NCBI GenBank assembly: GCA_003612405.1
Contig: RAYR01000016.1
Coordinates: 1 to 64,000, forward strand
Direction of reading: 5' to 3'
Source: a bacterium 0.1xD8-71
GTDB lineage: Bacteria > Bacillota > Clostridia > Lachnospirales > Lachnospiraceae
DNA length: 64,000 nt
Position numbers and translations under genes: made by a program. The first letter of the stretch is position 1; each line of letters opens with the position of its first letter. This document shows, piece after piece, positions 51,146 to 60,178 of the stretch. The notes beneath the pieces are model-generated. The model worked only from the letters and a program-made list of their open reading frames with translations. It made no database searches and had not been told where the DNA came from.

Positions 51146-52465
51146 TCAACCAAACAACATGATATCCTCTTCCAAAAAACCAGTGATTTTTCCTTTGACA
51201 ATGGTGTTATGCAGATCCTCACCATCCTTTGCAGGCTCTGCCGCCCGGATATACTGCGTGGTGTGTCCTATCCAATAAGTCCGGCCGTTTATCACCTGCT
51301 TGTCTTCCCACAGCACTTCCACTTCCCGGCCCACGAAACCAGCCCGGTAAGCATGGGACATCCGGCGCTCCGCTTCCATGAGAATGGCACTGCGTCCGGC
51401 TTTCTCCGCTTCCGTAAGCTGCCCTTCCATTGCGGCCGCCCGGGTTCCCTGACGCCTGGAATATTTGAAAATATGCATCTCAAAAAACTTCACCCGATGC
51501 AGAAACGCTTCCGTCTCCCGAAATTCTTCCTGGGTCTCCCCCGGAAATCCCACAATCACATCTGTGGTGATTGCCGGATCTTCATAGTATTGTCTCAGAT
51601 ACTCCACCGCCCGGAAATACTCCTCACAATCATAGCGTCTGTTCATCCTGCGAAGAACCGTATCACTGCCGCTTTGCAGGGAAAGGTGGAAATGCGGACA
51701 GATTTTGGGTAACCGGCTTATCTTCCCCGCAAACTCCTCCGTCACAATGCGCGGTTCCAGAGATCCTAACCTGATTCTTCTGATGCCTTCTATCTCATGC
51801 AGTCCGGACAGCAGCGCCGGCAGCTCACAGCCGCCCCTGTCCGTTCCATAGGAGCTGATGTGGATACCCGTCAGCACAATCTCCTGATATCCTTTTTCGG
51901 CAATACCTTTCACTTCCTTTAGGATATCCTCCTCCCTGCGGCTCCTGACCCGTCCTCTGGCGTAGGGAATAATACAGTAGGAGCAAAACTGATTACAGCC
52001 ATCCTGAATCTTAATATAAGCCCGGGTATGTTCCGCGGTTTTTTCAAGCTTCATCTCTTCATACTCGCAGGGCTGATTCACATCAATCACATCACAGACC
52101 GTCCGCCCCATCTTCTCCTGCCGGGCCAGATAATCCTCCAAAATACTGACCAGATCTTTCTTGCGGTTATTGCCAATGGCAAGATCCACGCTGCCGTCCT
52201 TCTCGATCGTATCCTTCCCGGTCTGCACATAGCACCCCACAGCCACCACCACAGCCTGGGGATTCAGTTTCCGCGCGCGGTGAATCATCTGCCGGCTTTT
52301 TCTGTCCGCAATATTGGTGACAGTACAGGTGTTTATGATATAAATGTCTGCCAGTTCATCAAATGATACAATTTTGTATCCCTTTTCTTGTAACATTTGT
52401 TGCATAACATCTAACTCGTAACTATTCACCTTACACCCCAGATTATGTAATGCTACACTTTTCAT
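51146..52465 (-). CDS. mtaB: tRNA t6A37 methylthiotransferase MtaB
   Basis: A 439-residue radical SAM methylthiotransferase converting t6A37 to ms2t6A37. It has UPF0004 domain cysteines (NLGCKVNSYE, NTCTVTNIADRKS, VGCYVQTG), the radical SAM cluster GCNQFCSYCIIPYARG, and HFHLSLQSGSDTVLRRMNR; a TRAM domain ends the protein. ATG 52465 is preferred over GTG 52477, which lacks an SD. Confidence 0.93.
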   Translation of the reverse strand: MKSVALHNLGCKVNSYELDVMQQMLQEKGYKIVSFDELADIYIINTCTVTNIADRKSRQMIHRARKLNPQAVVVAVGCYVQTGKDTIEKDGSVDLAIGNNRKKDLVSILEDYLARQEKMGRTVCDVIDVNQPCEYEEMKLEKTAEHTRAYIKIQDGCNQFCSYCIIPYARGRVRSRREEDILKEVKGIAEKGYQEIVLTGIHISSYGTDRGGCELPALLSGLHEIEGIRRIRLGSLEPRIVTEEFAGKISRLPKICPHFHLSLQSGSDTVLRRMNRRYDCEEYFRAVEYLRQYYEDPAITTDVIVGFPGETQEEFRETEAFLHRVKFFEMHIFKYSRRQGTRAAAMEGQLTEAEKAGRSAILMEAERRMSHAYRAGFVGREVEVLWEDKQVINGRTYWIGHTTQYIRAAEPAKDGEDLHNTIVKGKITGFLEEDIMLFG

Positions 52466-52566
52466 AGTAATCCCCACGTTTTTTGTGTTGTTTTAGCATT
52501 GACTTTTATACTTCCAGCATTTAGTATTATAGCAGATAGCATAAAAGCAAAGGAGGTAATTCTCAA

Positions 52567-52797
52567 ATGAAAACAATCCAGATTTCACTCAATTCTATTG
52601 ATAAGGTTAAATCATTTGTAAACGATATCACAAAATTTGATTATGATTTCGACTTGGTATCCGGCAGATATGTGATCGATGCCAAATCCATCATGGGTAT
52701 CTTCAGTTTAGATTTATCCAAACCCATTGACCTCAATATCCATGCTGAGGACGGTACTGATGAAGTGATGGAAGCTCTGAAGCCTTACATCATGTAA
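52567..52797 (+). CDS. HPr-like protein lacking the phosphorylatable histidine
   Basis: A 76-residue protein with the HPr fold pattern. The loop that carries GLHARPA and His15 in PTS HPr is replaced by SIDKVKSFVNDIT, while the Ser46 neighbourhood is kept (DAKSIMGIFSLDL). It therefore cannot carry the PTS phosphate but could resemble Crh-type regulatory HPr proteins. It is the only plus-strand gene in this block, with AAAGGAGG upstream and its own terminator. Confidence 0.75.
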   Translation: MKTIQISLNSIDKVKSFVNDITKFDYDFDLVSGRYVIDAKSIMGIFSLDLSKPIDLNIHAEDGTDEVMEALKPYIM

Positions 52798-52821
52798 TCA
52801 TTCCTTATCAAAAGGAAACGG

Positions 52822-52855
52822 AGAATCACTTGCGCAGTGTAAGTGGTTCTTTTTT
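52822..52855 (+). terminator. Terminator of HPr-like gene
   Basis: AGAATCACTT (52822-52831) pairs with AAGTGGTTCT (52841-52850), including a G-U pair, followed by T6. Confidence 0.8.
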
Positions 52856-52888
52856 GTTGTCTGTCCCGCCGGCCCTGTCCTGCATATC

Positions 52889-54070
52889 TCACTGGCGGAC
52901 AATAATCAGTTCCTCCTGCGCAACCGCCTTTTCCACCAGTTCCTCTATTCTCTCATGTAGATTCTGCTCATGTTTTCTGATAATATTCAGATTGGGCTTG
53001 GTAACCGGATGCTTTGCTAAAAAAATAGTACAACAGTCTTCATAGGGAAGAATGGATGTCTCATAGGTGTCAATCTTCTCGGATATCTCCACAATCTCCA
53101 TCTTATCAAAACCGATCAAAGGCCTGTAAACCGGCATGGTACAGACTTCATTGGTGGCCGCAAGACTGTGCATGGTCTGGGATGCCACCTGACCGATACT
53201 CTCTCCGGTAATCAGTCCCAGACATTCCGACTGTCTGGCAATATGCTCCGCAATACGCATCATATAACGGCGCATAATAATCGTCAGCTCATCATGTGGA
53301 CATTTGTCATAGATATAGAGCTGAATATCTGTAAAGTTGATGACATGCAGATAAATCGGTCCTGTATAAGCAGAAACCTTACGTGCCAAATCCACCACTT
53401 TCTGTTTCGCCCGCTCACTGGTATACGGCGGGGCATGAAAATATACCGCATCAATCTTAACACCGCGCTTTGCAATCATCCAGCCGGCCACCGGGGAATC
53501 AATGCCGCCCGAAAGTAAGAGCATCGCCTTGCCTCCCGTACCCACAGGCATACCGCCTGGCCCGGGTATGATTTCGGAATAGAGATAAATCATATCCCGA
53601 ACCTCCACATTGAGAAGAATATCCGGTTTGTGTACATCCACGCTCATCTCCGGATAGGCATCCAGCACAATACCGCCCAGTTCCCTGTTGATTTCCATGG
53701 AATCCAGAGGATAATTCTTGCGTGCCCGTCTGGCTGCTATTTTGAAAGTCTTATGCTTGTCCGGATATACATCGTCTATATAACGGATGACAGCTTCCCC
53801 CAACTTTTCAAAGCCCTCATCCTCCACATGCACCACCGGACATATCCCGGAAATTCCGAACACTTTCTGTAAGTTGTCCACCGTCTCATCATAGTCAAAT
53901 TCTGTGAGCGCATCCACATAAATACGGCCGTCCGTTCTGCGCACGGCAAACTCGCCCTCTGACTTTTTAAGAGCATATTTAATCTGTTTGACCAGTGCTT
54001 CCTCAAACAGATACCGGTTTTTCCCCTTTACCCCAATCTCGGCGTACTTAATCAAAAATGACTTGTACAT
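52889..54070 (-). CDS. thiI: tRNA 4-thiouridine synthetase ThiI (rhodanese-less)
   Basis: A 393-residue protein with an N-terminal ferredoxin-like/THUMP region (about 1-165) and a PP-loop ATPase domain (LLLSGGIDSPVAGWM, about 180-194). It adenylates U8 of tRNA for sulfur insertion. The C-terminal rhodanese domain of the Escherichia coli enzyme is missing, as in Bacillus ThiI, which receives sulfur from a dedicated cysteine desulfurase. That enzyme is encoded next door. ATG 54070 is preferred over 54082. Confidence 0.92.
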   Translation of the reverse strand: MYKSFLIKYAEIGVKGKNRYLFEEALVKQIKYALKKSEGEFAVRRTDGRIYVDALTEFDYDETVDNLQKVFGISGICPVVHVEDEGFEKLGEAVIRYIDDVYPDKHKTFKIAARRARKNYPLDSMEINRELGGIVLDAYPEMSVDVHKPDILLNVEVRDMIYLYSEIIPGPGGMPVGTGGKAMLLLSGGIDSPVAGWMIAKRGVKIDAVYFHAPPYTSERAKQKVVDLARKVSAYTGPIYLHVINFTDIQLYIYDKCPHDELTIIMRRYMMRIAEHIARQSECLGLITGESIGQVASQTMHSLAATNEVCTMPVYRPLIGFDKMEIVEISEKIDTYETSILPYEDCCTIFLAKHPVTKPNLNIIRKHEQNLHERIEELVEKAVAQEELIIVRQ

Positions 54071-54187
54071 GTTATCTCCCATCTTCCATAATATGATTCT
54101 TTATGGCGGCACGGGTGGATTGCTCTCTGCCGTCCCGCCATCCTGATTTTATCGCAACAGTATCATCTCATAGGATACGGACAGTTG

Positions 54188-55342
54188 TCAGTGCCTTGTA
54201 TACTTTCTCAGCATGGGCACCATCTCACATAAAGCCTGCACCGTATACTCAATTTCCTCCCTAGTGGTAAATACCGAAAGGCTGAAGCGGATTGTCGCAT
54301 CCAGAAGCTCCTTCTCCACGCCGATAGCCTTTAACGTTGCGGAAGGCTGTGGCTTATGCGCAGAGCAGGCACTTCCCGCAGACACATAAATCCCCCGCTC
54401 CTCCAAGGCATGCAAAAGCACTTCACTTCGGACTCCCCGTACGGAAAGGCTCACGATATGCGCAGCGCCCTCCCTGCCCGGACAGCCATTTATTATCACG
54501 CCTTCTATATGGCTTACGCCATTTATCAGCATATCACGCAGTCCATACATTCTCTCCATATCGCTGTCCAGATTCTGGTATACCATCTGTGCCGCCATGG
54601 CCATTCCGGCTATACCGGCAACATTCTCCGTACCGGACCGCATACCTTTCTGCTGACCGCCGCCATACATGATAGGGTTTACCTTTGCTCCCTCTCTCAG
54701 ATAAAGGAAGCCAATGCCCTTGGGCCCATGTATCTTATGGGCACTGACGGATAACATATCAATCTGCATTTTTTTCGGATAGATACGGAATTTGCCGAAG
54801 CCCTGCACAGCATCCACATGAAACAGTGTCTGGGGATTACATCTCTTAATCAATGCCCCCGCCTCCGCAATGGGCTGCAGGCTCCCTATCTCATTGTTTG
54901 TGTGCATGATCGATACCAGTATCGTATCCGGTCTGATGGCACGCTCCAGATCCTCCAGCCGTATTCTGCCTTCCCTGTCTACCGGAAGATAAGTCACTTC
55001 AAATCCCTGGTTTTGCAGATACGCCATGGGCTGCAAGACTGCCGGATGTTCAATTCGCGTGGTAATCAGATGACGGCCTCTTCTATGATTTGCCATTGCC
55101 GTGCCGATCAGTGCAATATTATCAGATTCCGTTCCTCCTGAGGTGAACAGTATCTCCTTCTCATTCACTTTTACTATTTTTGCAAGTGTCTCTCTGGCAT
55201 CTCTTACGTACTGCTCTGCTTCCACGCCTTTATGGTGCATACTGGAAGGGTTGCCGTAATGTTCACACAGGATCTTGTGCGTCAGCTGCGCAACCTCGTC
55301 AAAACATCTGGTGGTCGCAGAATTATCCAAATACACTTCCAT
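54188..55342 (-). CDS. Cysteine desulfurase (NifS/NifZ-like)
   Basis: A 384-residue PLP enzyme that takes sulfur from cysteine. Motifs: YLDNSATTR at the N-terminus, HTNNEIGSLQPI, VDAVQGFGK, the PLP lysine in SAHKIHGPKGIG, and the persulfide cysteine in VSAGSACSAHKPQPS. Its location just upstream of a rhodanese-less thiI parallels the Bacillus nifZ-thiI pair and suggests it feeds tRNA thiolation. AAAGGAACGG precedes the ATG. Confidence 0.93.
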   Translation of the reverse strand: MEVYLDNSATTRCFDEVAQLTHKILCEHYGNPSSMHHKGVEAEQYVRDARETLAKIVKVNEKEILFTSGGTESDNIALIGTAMANHRRGRHLITTRIEHPAVLQPMAYLQNQGFEVTYLPVDREGRIRLEDLERAIRPDTILVSIMHTNNEIGSLQPIAEAGALIKRCNPQTLFHVDAVQGFGKFRIYPKKMQIDMLSVSAHKIHGPKGIGFLYLREGAKVNPIMYGGGQQKGMRSGTENVAGIAGMAMAAQMVYQNLDSDMERMYGLRDMLINGVSHIEGVIINGCPGREGAAHIVSLSVRGVRSEVLLHALEERGIYVSAGSACSAHKPQPSATLKAIGVEKELLDATIRFSLSVFTTREEIEYTVQALCEMVPMLRKYTRH

Positions 55343-55381
55343 CCTAGCCGTTCCTTTCTCTCAGATTTCATATTCTTCGGA

Positions 55382-55402
55382 AGTTTTGTCACAGACAAAA
55401 TT
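55382..55402. promoter_or_regulatory. Inverted repeat upstream of cysteine desulfurase
   Basis: AGTTTTGTC (55382-55390) and GACAAAATT (55394-55402) are near-perfect arms around ACA, inside a larger imperfect symmetry (ATATTCTTC...GAATATTC). It lies about 40 bp before the gene and may be an operator or an RNA hairpin. Confidence 0.4.
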
Positions 55403-55472
55403 TAGGAATATTCTTCTCTTCATACTTATATACTATACTATGTGTCTTTTTAGGGAAGGTCACTCATGATTC

Positions 55473-56213
55473 CTATCCTTCCAGATGATACATCAGCCAG
55501 GACAATACCGCAAGCCCCGCCGTTTCTGTTCTGAGAATCCTTCTGCCCAGTGTAACAGGCTCTATTCCGGCCGCCAGCGCCGCCTGGATCTCACTCTCTT
55601 CAAATCCCCCTTCGGGCCCGATAAAAACAGCTATACGCTGCCCCGGTTCCACCGCCTCTATCAAGGACCTGGTATGAGACATATCCTTAGCCAGTTCATA
55701 GGGAATCAGTCTGACATCCATATCCCTGGCTGTTTCCACCGCTTCCCGAAAAGAAACCGGCGCATGAACCACCGGTATCACACCCCGTCTGCTCTGTTTG
55801 GCCGCAGCCTCACTGATCCCCTGCCACCTGTTCACCTTGCCGGCCACTTTTTTCTCGTCCAGCTTCACCACACAGCGTTTGGCCGCCACCGGAATAATCT
55901 CATGGACGCCCAGTTCCACCGCCTTCTGGACAATAAGTTCCATCTTATCCGCCTTGGGGAGCGCCTGAAAAAGATAAATTTCACAAGGAAGCTCTACTCC
56001 TTCTTCCTTGATAAAACGGAGGGTACAGACGACTGTATCCTCCGCAAACTCTTCTATCCCACAACGATACTCTCTGCCATCAATCCCGTTACTTACAGCA
56101 ATCTCCTCCCCTGGTTTCATGCGGAGAACATTTCTGATGTGGTTTACATCACTGCCGGTAATGATTATCTTCTTACCCTGTATTTGTGATGGCTCTACAA
56201 AAAACTGATACAT
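55473..56213 (-). CDS. rsmE: 16S rRNA m3U1498 methyltransferase RsmE
   Basis: A 246-residue SPOUT methyltransferase. The knot motifs are visible: IAVFIGPEGGFEESEIQAAL and VTLGRRILRTETAGLAVLSW, after an N-terminal PUA-like domain (HIRNVLRMKPGEEIAVSNGI). It methylates U1498 of 16S rRNA. GGAGTAAGATC precedes the ATG. It lies near prmA, the common rsmE-prmA neighbourhood. Confidence 0.95.
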   Translation of the reverse strand: MYQFFVEPSQIQGKKIIITGSDVNHIRNVLRMKPGEEIAVSNGIDGREYRCGIEEFAEDTVVCTLRFIKEEGVELPCEIYLFQALPKADKMELIVQKAVELGVHEIIPVAAKRCVVKLDEKKVAGKVNRWQGISEAAAKQSRRGVIPVVHAPVSFREAVETARDMDVRLIPYELAKDMSHTRSLIEAVEPGQRIAVFIGPEGGFEESEIQAALAAGIEPVTLGRRILRTETAGLAVLSWLMYHLEG

Positions 56214-56251
56214 GATCTTACTCCTACAGCCTGATCCGCAAATTTACCGCA

Positions 56252-56782
56252 TCAGCTTTGTGCCTGACGCTTTCTGCTTCTCCTGCGCCTTACTATCTGA
56301 ATCAACTTGCAAAACAGAATAAAAACAATTACCCCCAGCAGTGCTCCCGAACTGTCTATCAGCACATCACTGACTCTTCCCGACCTGCCTGGTACAAACA
56401 GCTGATGAAATTCATCACTGGCAGCATAGAAGGCCGTCGCCAAAAACGCAGTCATCCCCCTGCGAAGAAGCGTCATCTCCCACAGGCCCAGCCAGAGGAA
56501 CAACAGAACCGACAGAATGGCAAACTCTGTCATATGCGCTCCTTTTCTGACAAAATATTCAATGGTATTGGCAATCTCCCGCATCTGCTCCTCATCCAGG
56601 TTCCAGTGGAAGAAATGTCCCGTAGAACTGACCATACGATAACTTAAGCTCTCGCTGACTGCACTGGACTCTTCTTTGGTCTGCGCCGAAAACGCAAAGA
56701 TAATGCACATCCAGACCAGTGCCAGGATTCCTGCCAGATATCTCCATAATCTGATGGTTGTTTTTTCTGTCGTTTTTCTCAT
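56252..56782 (-). CDS. VanZ-family membrane protein
   Basis: A 176-residue protein with four predicted helices and the VanZ signature (IFAFSAQ, KGAHMTEFAILSVLLFL, SDEFHQLFVPGRSGRVSDVL, IDSSGALLGV). VanZ itself gives teicoplanin tolerance; most chromosomal homologues have unknown roles. It is placed between rsmE and prmA. GGGAAG precedes the start. Confidence 0.88.
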   Translation of the reverse strand: MRKTTEKTTIRLWRYLAGILALVWMCIIFAFSAQTKEESSAVSESLSYRMVSSTGHFFHWNLDEEQMREIANTIEYFVRKGAHMTEFAILSVLLFLWLGLWEMTLLRRGMTAFLATAFYAASDEFHQLFVPGRSGRVSDVLIDSSGALLGVIVFILFCKLIQIVRRRRSRKRQAQS

Positions 56783-56811
56783 AGCTTCCCTATTCCATAA
56801 TCCATCTCAGA

Positions 56812-57807
56812 CTATCCTTGCTGTCCCTTGCGCGCTGTCACGGACACCCACTCGCCCTGATAAGTCACCTCAACTACCGTAAGCCCTGCCGCCTCTATGG
56901 CATCCCGCACCGTCTGTTCCCTGGTATCAATAATACCGGAAGTGATATAGATACCACCCTCTTTGAGCTGATGCACGATAACCGGTGTAAGGGGTACCAG
57001 CACATCCGCCAGAATATTGGCCACCACGATATCATAACATGCATAGCCCACCTTATCCTGCACTTCTTTGTCTGTAATGATATTGCCAATGGTCATCCAG
57101 AACTTCTCTTCCGGTATCCCATTCGCCTCCATATTCTGCGCCACCGCTTCCACTGCGCAGGGATCCAGGTCTGTTCCCACCGCATGTTCTGCCCCATACA
57201 TCAGCGCAAGGATTGCCAGGATGCCGCTGCCTGTCCCTACATCCAGAAGCCGGGTGTCTTTGGTCAGAAATTTCTTCATCTGACGGATACACAGCTGGGT
57301 TGTTTCGTGCATCCCCGTTCCGAAGGCCGTACCCGGATCAATATGTAAAATCTTCTTCCCTTTGTCTTCTTCTTTGACCTCTTCCCAGGACGGAATCACC
57401 AGGAGATCATCAATGTAGAACTGATGAAAATACTGCTTCCAGTTGTTGATCCAGTCAATATCCTCTGTCTCAGTCACCAGGACAGTTCCTTCACCGATAT
57501 CCATAAACAGACGCAGATCCTCCAGTTCCTCTTTTATCTGCGCCGCAACAGCATCCCGGTCAGTGGATATTCCATTCAGCTCCAGACTGCCGTCCTCTTT
57601 CTCCTCCACGAAGAAACTCAGATAGGCAATCCCGTCATCCTCCGGCCCTTCCGGCAGGATATCCACAAACATCTGTTCCTTTTCCAAAGCGGTAAGCGGC
57701 ACTTTATCTTCAATCTGTGCGCCCTCCAATCCAATGTCATAGAGAGTACTGATAATCACATCCTCCGCCTCTACAGTTGTCTTAATCCTGAATTTCATCC
57801 ATTTCAT
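56812..57807 (-). CDS. prmA: Ribosomal protein L11 methyltransferase PrmA
   Basis: A 331-residue SAM-dependent methyltransferase with the L11-binding N-terminal domain and SAM motif RLLDVGTGSGILAILALMYG, preceded by LHIDPGTAFGTGMHETTQLC and followed by ANILADVLVPL (NxxL-type motif). It trimethylates L11 lysines. AAAGGTG precedes the ATG. Confidence 0.94.
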   Translation of the reverse strand: MKWMKFRIKTTVEAEDVIISTLYDIGLEGAQIEDKVPLTALEKEQMFVDILPEGPEDDGIAYLSFFVEEKEDGSLELNGISTDRDAVAAQIKEELEDLRLFMDIGEGTVLVTETEDIDWINNWKQYFHQFYIDDLLVIPSWEEVKEEDKGKKILHIDPGTAFGTGMHETTQLCIRQMKKFLTKDTRLLDVGTGSGILAILALMYGAEHAVGTDLDPCAVEAVAQNMEANGIPEEKFWMTIGNIITDKEVQDKVGYACYDIVVANILADVLVPLTPVIVHQLKEGGIYITSGIIDTREQTVRDAIEAAGLTVVEVTYQGEWVSVTARKGQQG

Positions 57808-57840
57808 GAAAGCACCTTTTCCCTTTATACCGGCTTCTCT

Positions 57841-58983
57841 CTATTGTCCGCTGATCTCCAGAAGTTTCTCCTTCAGTTCATTTTCCATAGCCTTCATCTC
57901 CGCCTCTGCGGCTCTTCTCTTCTCCCGGCCTTCCGACTGAATCTTCATCACTTCATCCAAGGTGGAAATCAGACTGGCATTGGTATTCTTCAAGGTTTCC
58001 ATATCAATAATGCCGCGCTCAGACTCCTTCGCACTCTCCACCGTTGCTATTTTAAGTACCTCAGCATTTTTCTTAAGAAGTTCATTGGTCATATCTGATA
58101 CTTCGCGCTGGGCCTGCGCTGCCTGTCTGGCATGATTCACACCAAGCGCCAGCACCATCTGACTCTTCCACAGCGGAATGGTATTGACAATCGTGGACTG
58201 GATTTTCTCCACCATCATGGTATCGCTGCTCTGTACCAATCTGATCTGGGGTGCTGTCTGAATGGACACCATACGGGTCAGTTCCAGATCATGCAGCTTC
58301 TTCTCAAACCTGTCACACAGCGCCTCCAGATCTCTGGCTGCCTGCGCGTCCTCAGCCAGGCCGCTCTTCTGTGCCTTGTCAATCAGCTGTGGCAGTTCTG
58401 TCTCTCTGGTTTCCTGTAATTTCTTCTTACCCGCCAGAATATACATGGTCAGTTCTTTGAAATAGGTCAGATTCAGACCGTACATCTTATCCAGAATGGA
58501 GATATCCTTCAAAAGCTGTACCTGATGCCCCTCCAGGGCCTCGCAGATCTTATTGACATTGGTCTCCGCCTTGCTGTATTTCGCTTTCAGGTTTTCCAGC
58601 TTATTTGCCTGTTTCCTGAAAATACCAAGAAACCCTTTCTCATCTTCCTCAAAATCACGCAGCTGTGCCACCACGCCGGAGAGCATCTCACCCACTTCTC
58701 CCAGATCCTTGGTCTTAACATTCTCCAGGGCATCACCGGAGAAATCCGCCATCTTCTTCTGCGTTCCCACGCCGTACTGTAAGATAGCCGTGGAATTATG
58801 CAGATCAATCTGTCGGCTGAACTCCTCCACCTGTCTTTTTTCCTCTTCAGACAGGATCGTATCATCCAGTGTTTCTTTGAGTTCTTTCGCCTCTTCCACT
58901 TCCACCAATGGTTGCTTTTCCTCCATGACTTCCCCAAACACCAAAGTAGGCACACCAGTCCCCTTTATATCCACTTCTCCCAT
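57841..58983 (-). CDS. Toxic anion resistance (TelA-like) protein
   Basis: A 380-residue helical protein of the TelA family (DLGEVGEMLSGVVAQLRDFE, ILDKMYGLNLTYFKELTMYI, VSIQTAPQIRLVQSSDTMMV). Families are named from tellurite resistance; a broader role in envelope stress with XpaC is likely. The ATG at 58983 has GAGGAGG upstream and lies 11 bp after the XpaC gene, a conserved pair. Confidence 0.88.
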   Translation of the reverse strand: MGEVDIKGTGVPTLVFGEVMEEKQPLVEVEEAKELKETLDDTILSEEEKRQVEEFSRQIDLHNSTAILQYGVGTQKKMADFSGDALENVKTKDLGEVGEMLSGVVAQLRDFEEDEKGFLGIFRKQANKLENLKAKYSKAETNVNKICEALEGHQVQLLKDISILDKMYGLNLTYFKELTMYILAGKKKLQETRETELPQLIDKAQKSGLAEDAQAARDLEALCDRFEKKLHDLELTRMVSIQTAPQIRLVQSSDTMMVEKIQSTIVNTIPLWKSQMVLALGVNHARQAAQAQREVSDMTNELLKKNAEVLKIATVESAKESERGIIDMETLKNTNASLISTLDEVMKIQSEGREKRRAAEAEMKAMENELKEKLLEISGQ

Positions 58984-58993
58984 AGCAACCTCC

Positions 58994-60178
58994 TCATTCC
59001 TCTTCCTTTGTCCCAAAATCCTGTTTCAAATATCCATCCTGCTTCAACATGGTATGTAACACCGAGATATCCGACTGGATATCCCAGGCTTTATCGCGGA
59101 ACAAATCATCCAGAAACTTTTCAAAAGCTTCATTGATCGTATCCACTGCCATTTCTATTTCCCGTTTGGTCTGTGCAATATTGGACACATCGATCTGCTG
59201 CCTGTCCAGGTCACGATAGGCTTCCAGAAGCTTCTTCGTCGTCGGCAGATAAAAACTCAGCATCTTACGAAGTTCCGGCGCCAGCTGTGGTTCCTTCTCT
59301 ACCTGCCCGAAAATTCTCGTCACAAGCATCTCCAGACGGTCCAGCTTATCCGACATCTCTTCCCCGGGAATTTCATCGTTACACTGACGGATTAAGCGGA
59401 TATATCCCCGCCCCTCCTCAATCACTTTATCAACCTCACTGCCCTGCGCTTTTGACTTTGCATCATCGTCCCGTGGTTCTGCCGCCTTCTGTTTTTCATT
59501 ATGAAGAGACTCTTCATAATGCTTCTGTGTCTGCTTATACTGCTCATACATCTCATTGCTGGCAATCAGGCAGGTTTCCTGCTGATCCAGATGGGCCTGC
59601 CTGAACATACCAAGCCGCATCATCTTCTTTAAATCCCGGCGGATATATCTCTCGCTCCTGCCCGTTCTCGAAGCAATATCCTGGATGGAACAGTACAGCT
59701 TCTCTTTCACCATATCCACATAAACCCGGTAACGGTTTGTCCTGCCCTTCAGCCGCGACCCATAGGATCCCAGAATGAATCCCGCCAGGAATACCACCCC
59801 CGCCATAACCAAAGGTACCGCATCGCCGCCGTGCAGCAGGAATCTGAGCAGATGCCCTGCCAGCACCAGGGCAAAAATCCCCATGGAGCTGTATCCCACC
59901 GCCATGCACACAATACCGGCGATTTCTCCTTTGGGATGCCTGTCAAACAGCCTGGCATCCGGCCGGATATTCGGCTTACGATATTTGGTGTTCTTGCCGT
60001 GTGACACTTTGTTTACTTCTGCTCCCACAGAAGAAATACTGTTATTTACATCACTTACAGCCCGGTTCACCGTATCGCCTATGGTCTTGCCAAGATTCAC
60101 AAAATCACCGGTCTCCACCGCCCGCTGTACCTGGTCACGGATATCCTCTCCTACCCGGTACCACTCATTCCTGTCCAT
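58994..60178 (-). CDS. XpaC-like membrane protein
   Basis: A 394-residue protein named after 5-bromo-4-chloroindolyl phosphate hydrolysis protein XpaC. An N-terminal amphipathic region (about 1-65) is followed by two hydrophobic helices (about 80-125), an HTH-like segment (DIASRTGRSERYIRRDLKKM) and a long helical C-terminus. ATG 60178 overlaps the DUF3048 gene by 14 bp. It is paired with telA. The enzymatic activity implied by the name is not supported by any visible motif. Confidence 0.8.
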   Translation of the reverse strand: MDRNEWYRVGEDIRDQVQRAVETGDFVNLGKTIGDTVNRAVSDVNNSISSVGAEVNKVSHGKNTKYRKPNIRPDARLFDRHPKGEIAGIVCMAVGYSSMGIFALVLAGHLLRFLLHGGDAVPLVMAGVVFLAGFILGSYGSRLKGRTNRYRVYVDMVKEKLYCSIQDIASRTGRSERYIRRDLKKMMRLGMFRQAHLDQQETCLIASNEMYEQYKQTQKHYEESLHNEKQKAAEPRDDDAKSKAQGSEVDKVIEEGRGYIRLIRQCNDEIPGEEMSDKLDRLEMLVTRIFGQVEKEPQLAPELRKMLSFYLPTTKKLLEAYRDLDRQQIDVSNIAQTKREIEMAVDTINEAFEKFLDDLFRDKAWDIQSDISVLHTMLKQDGYLKQDFGTKEEE

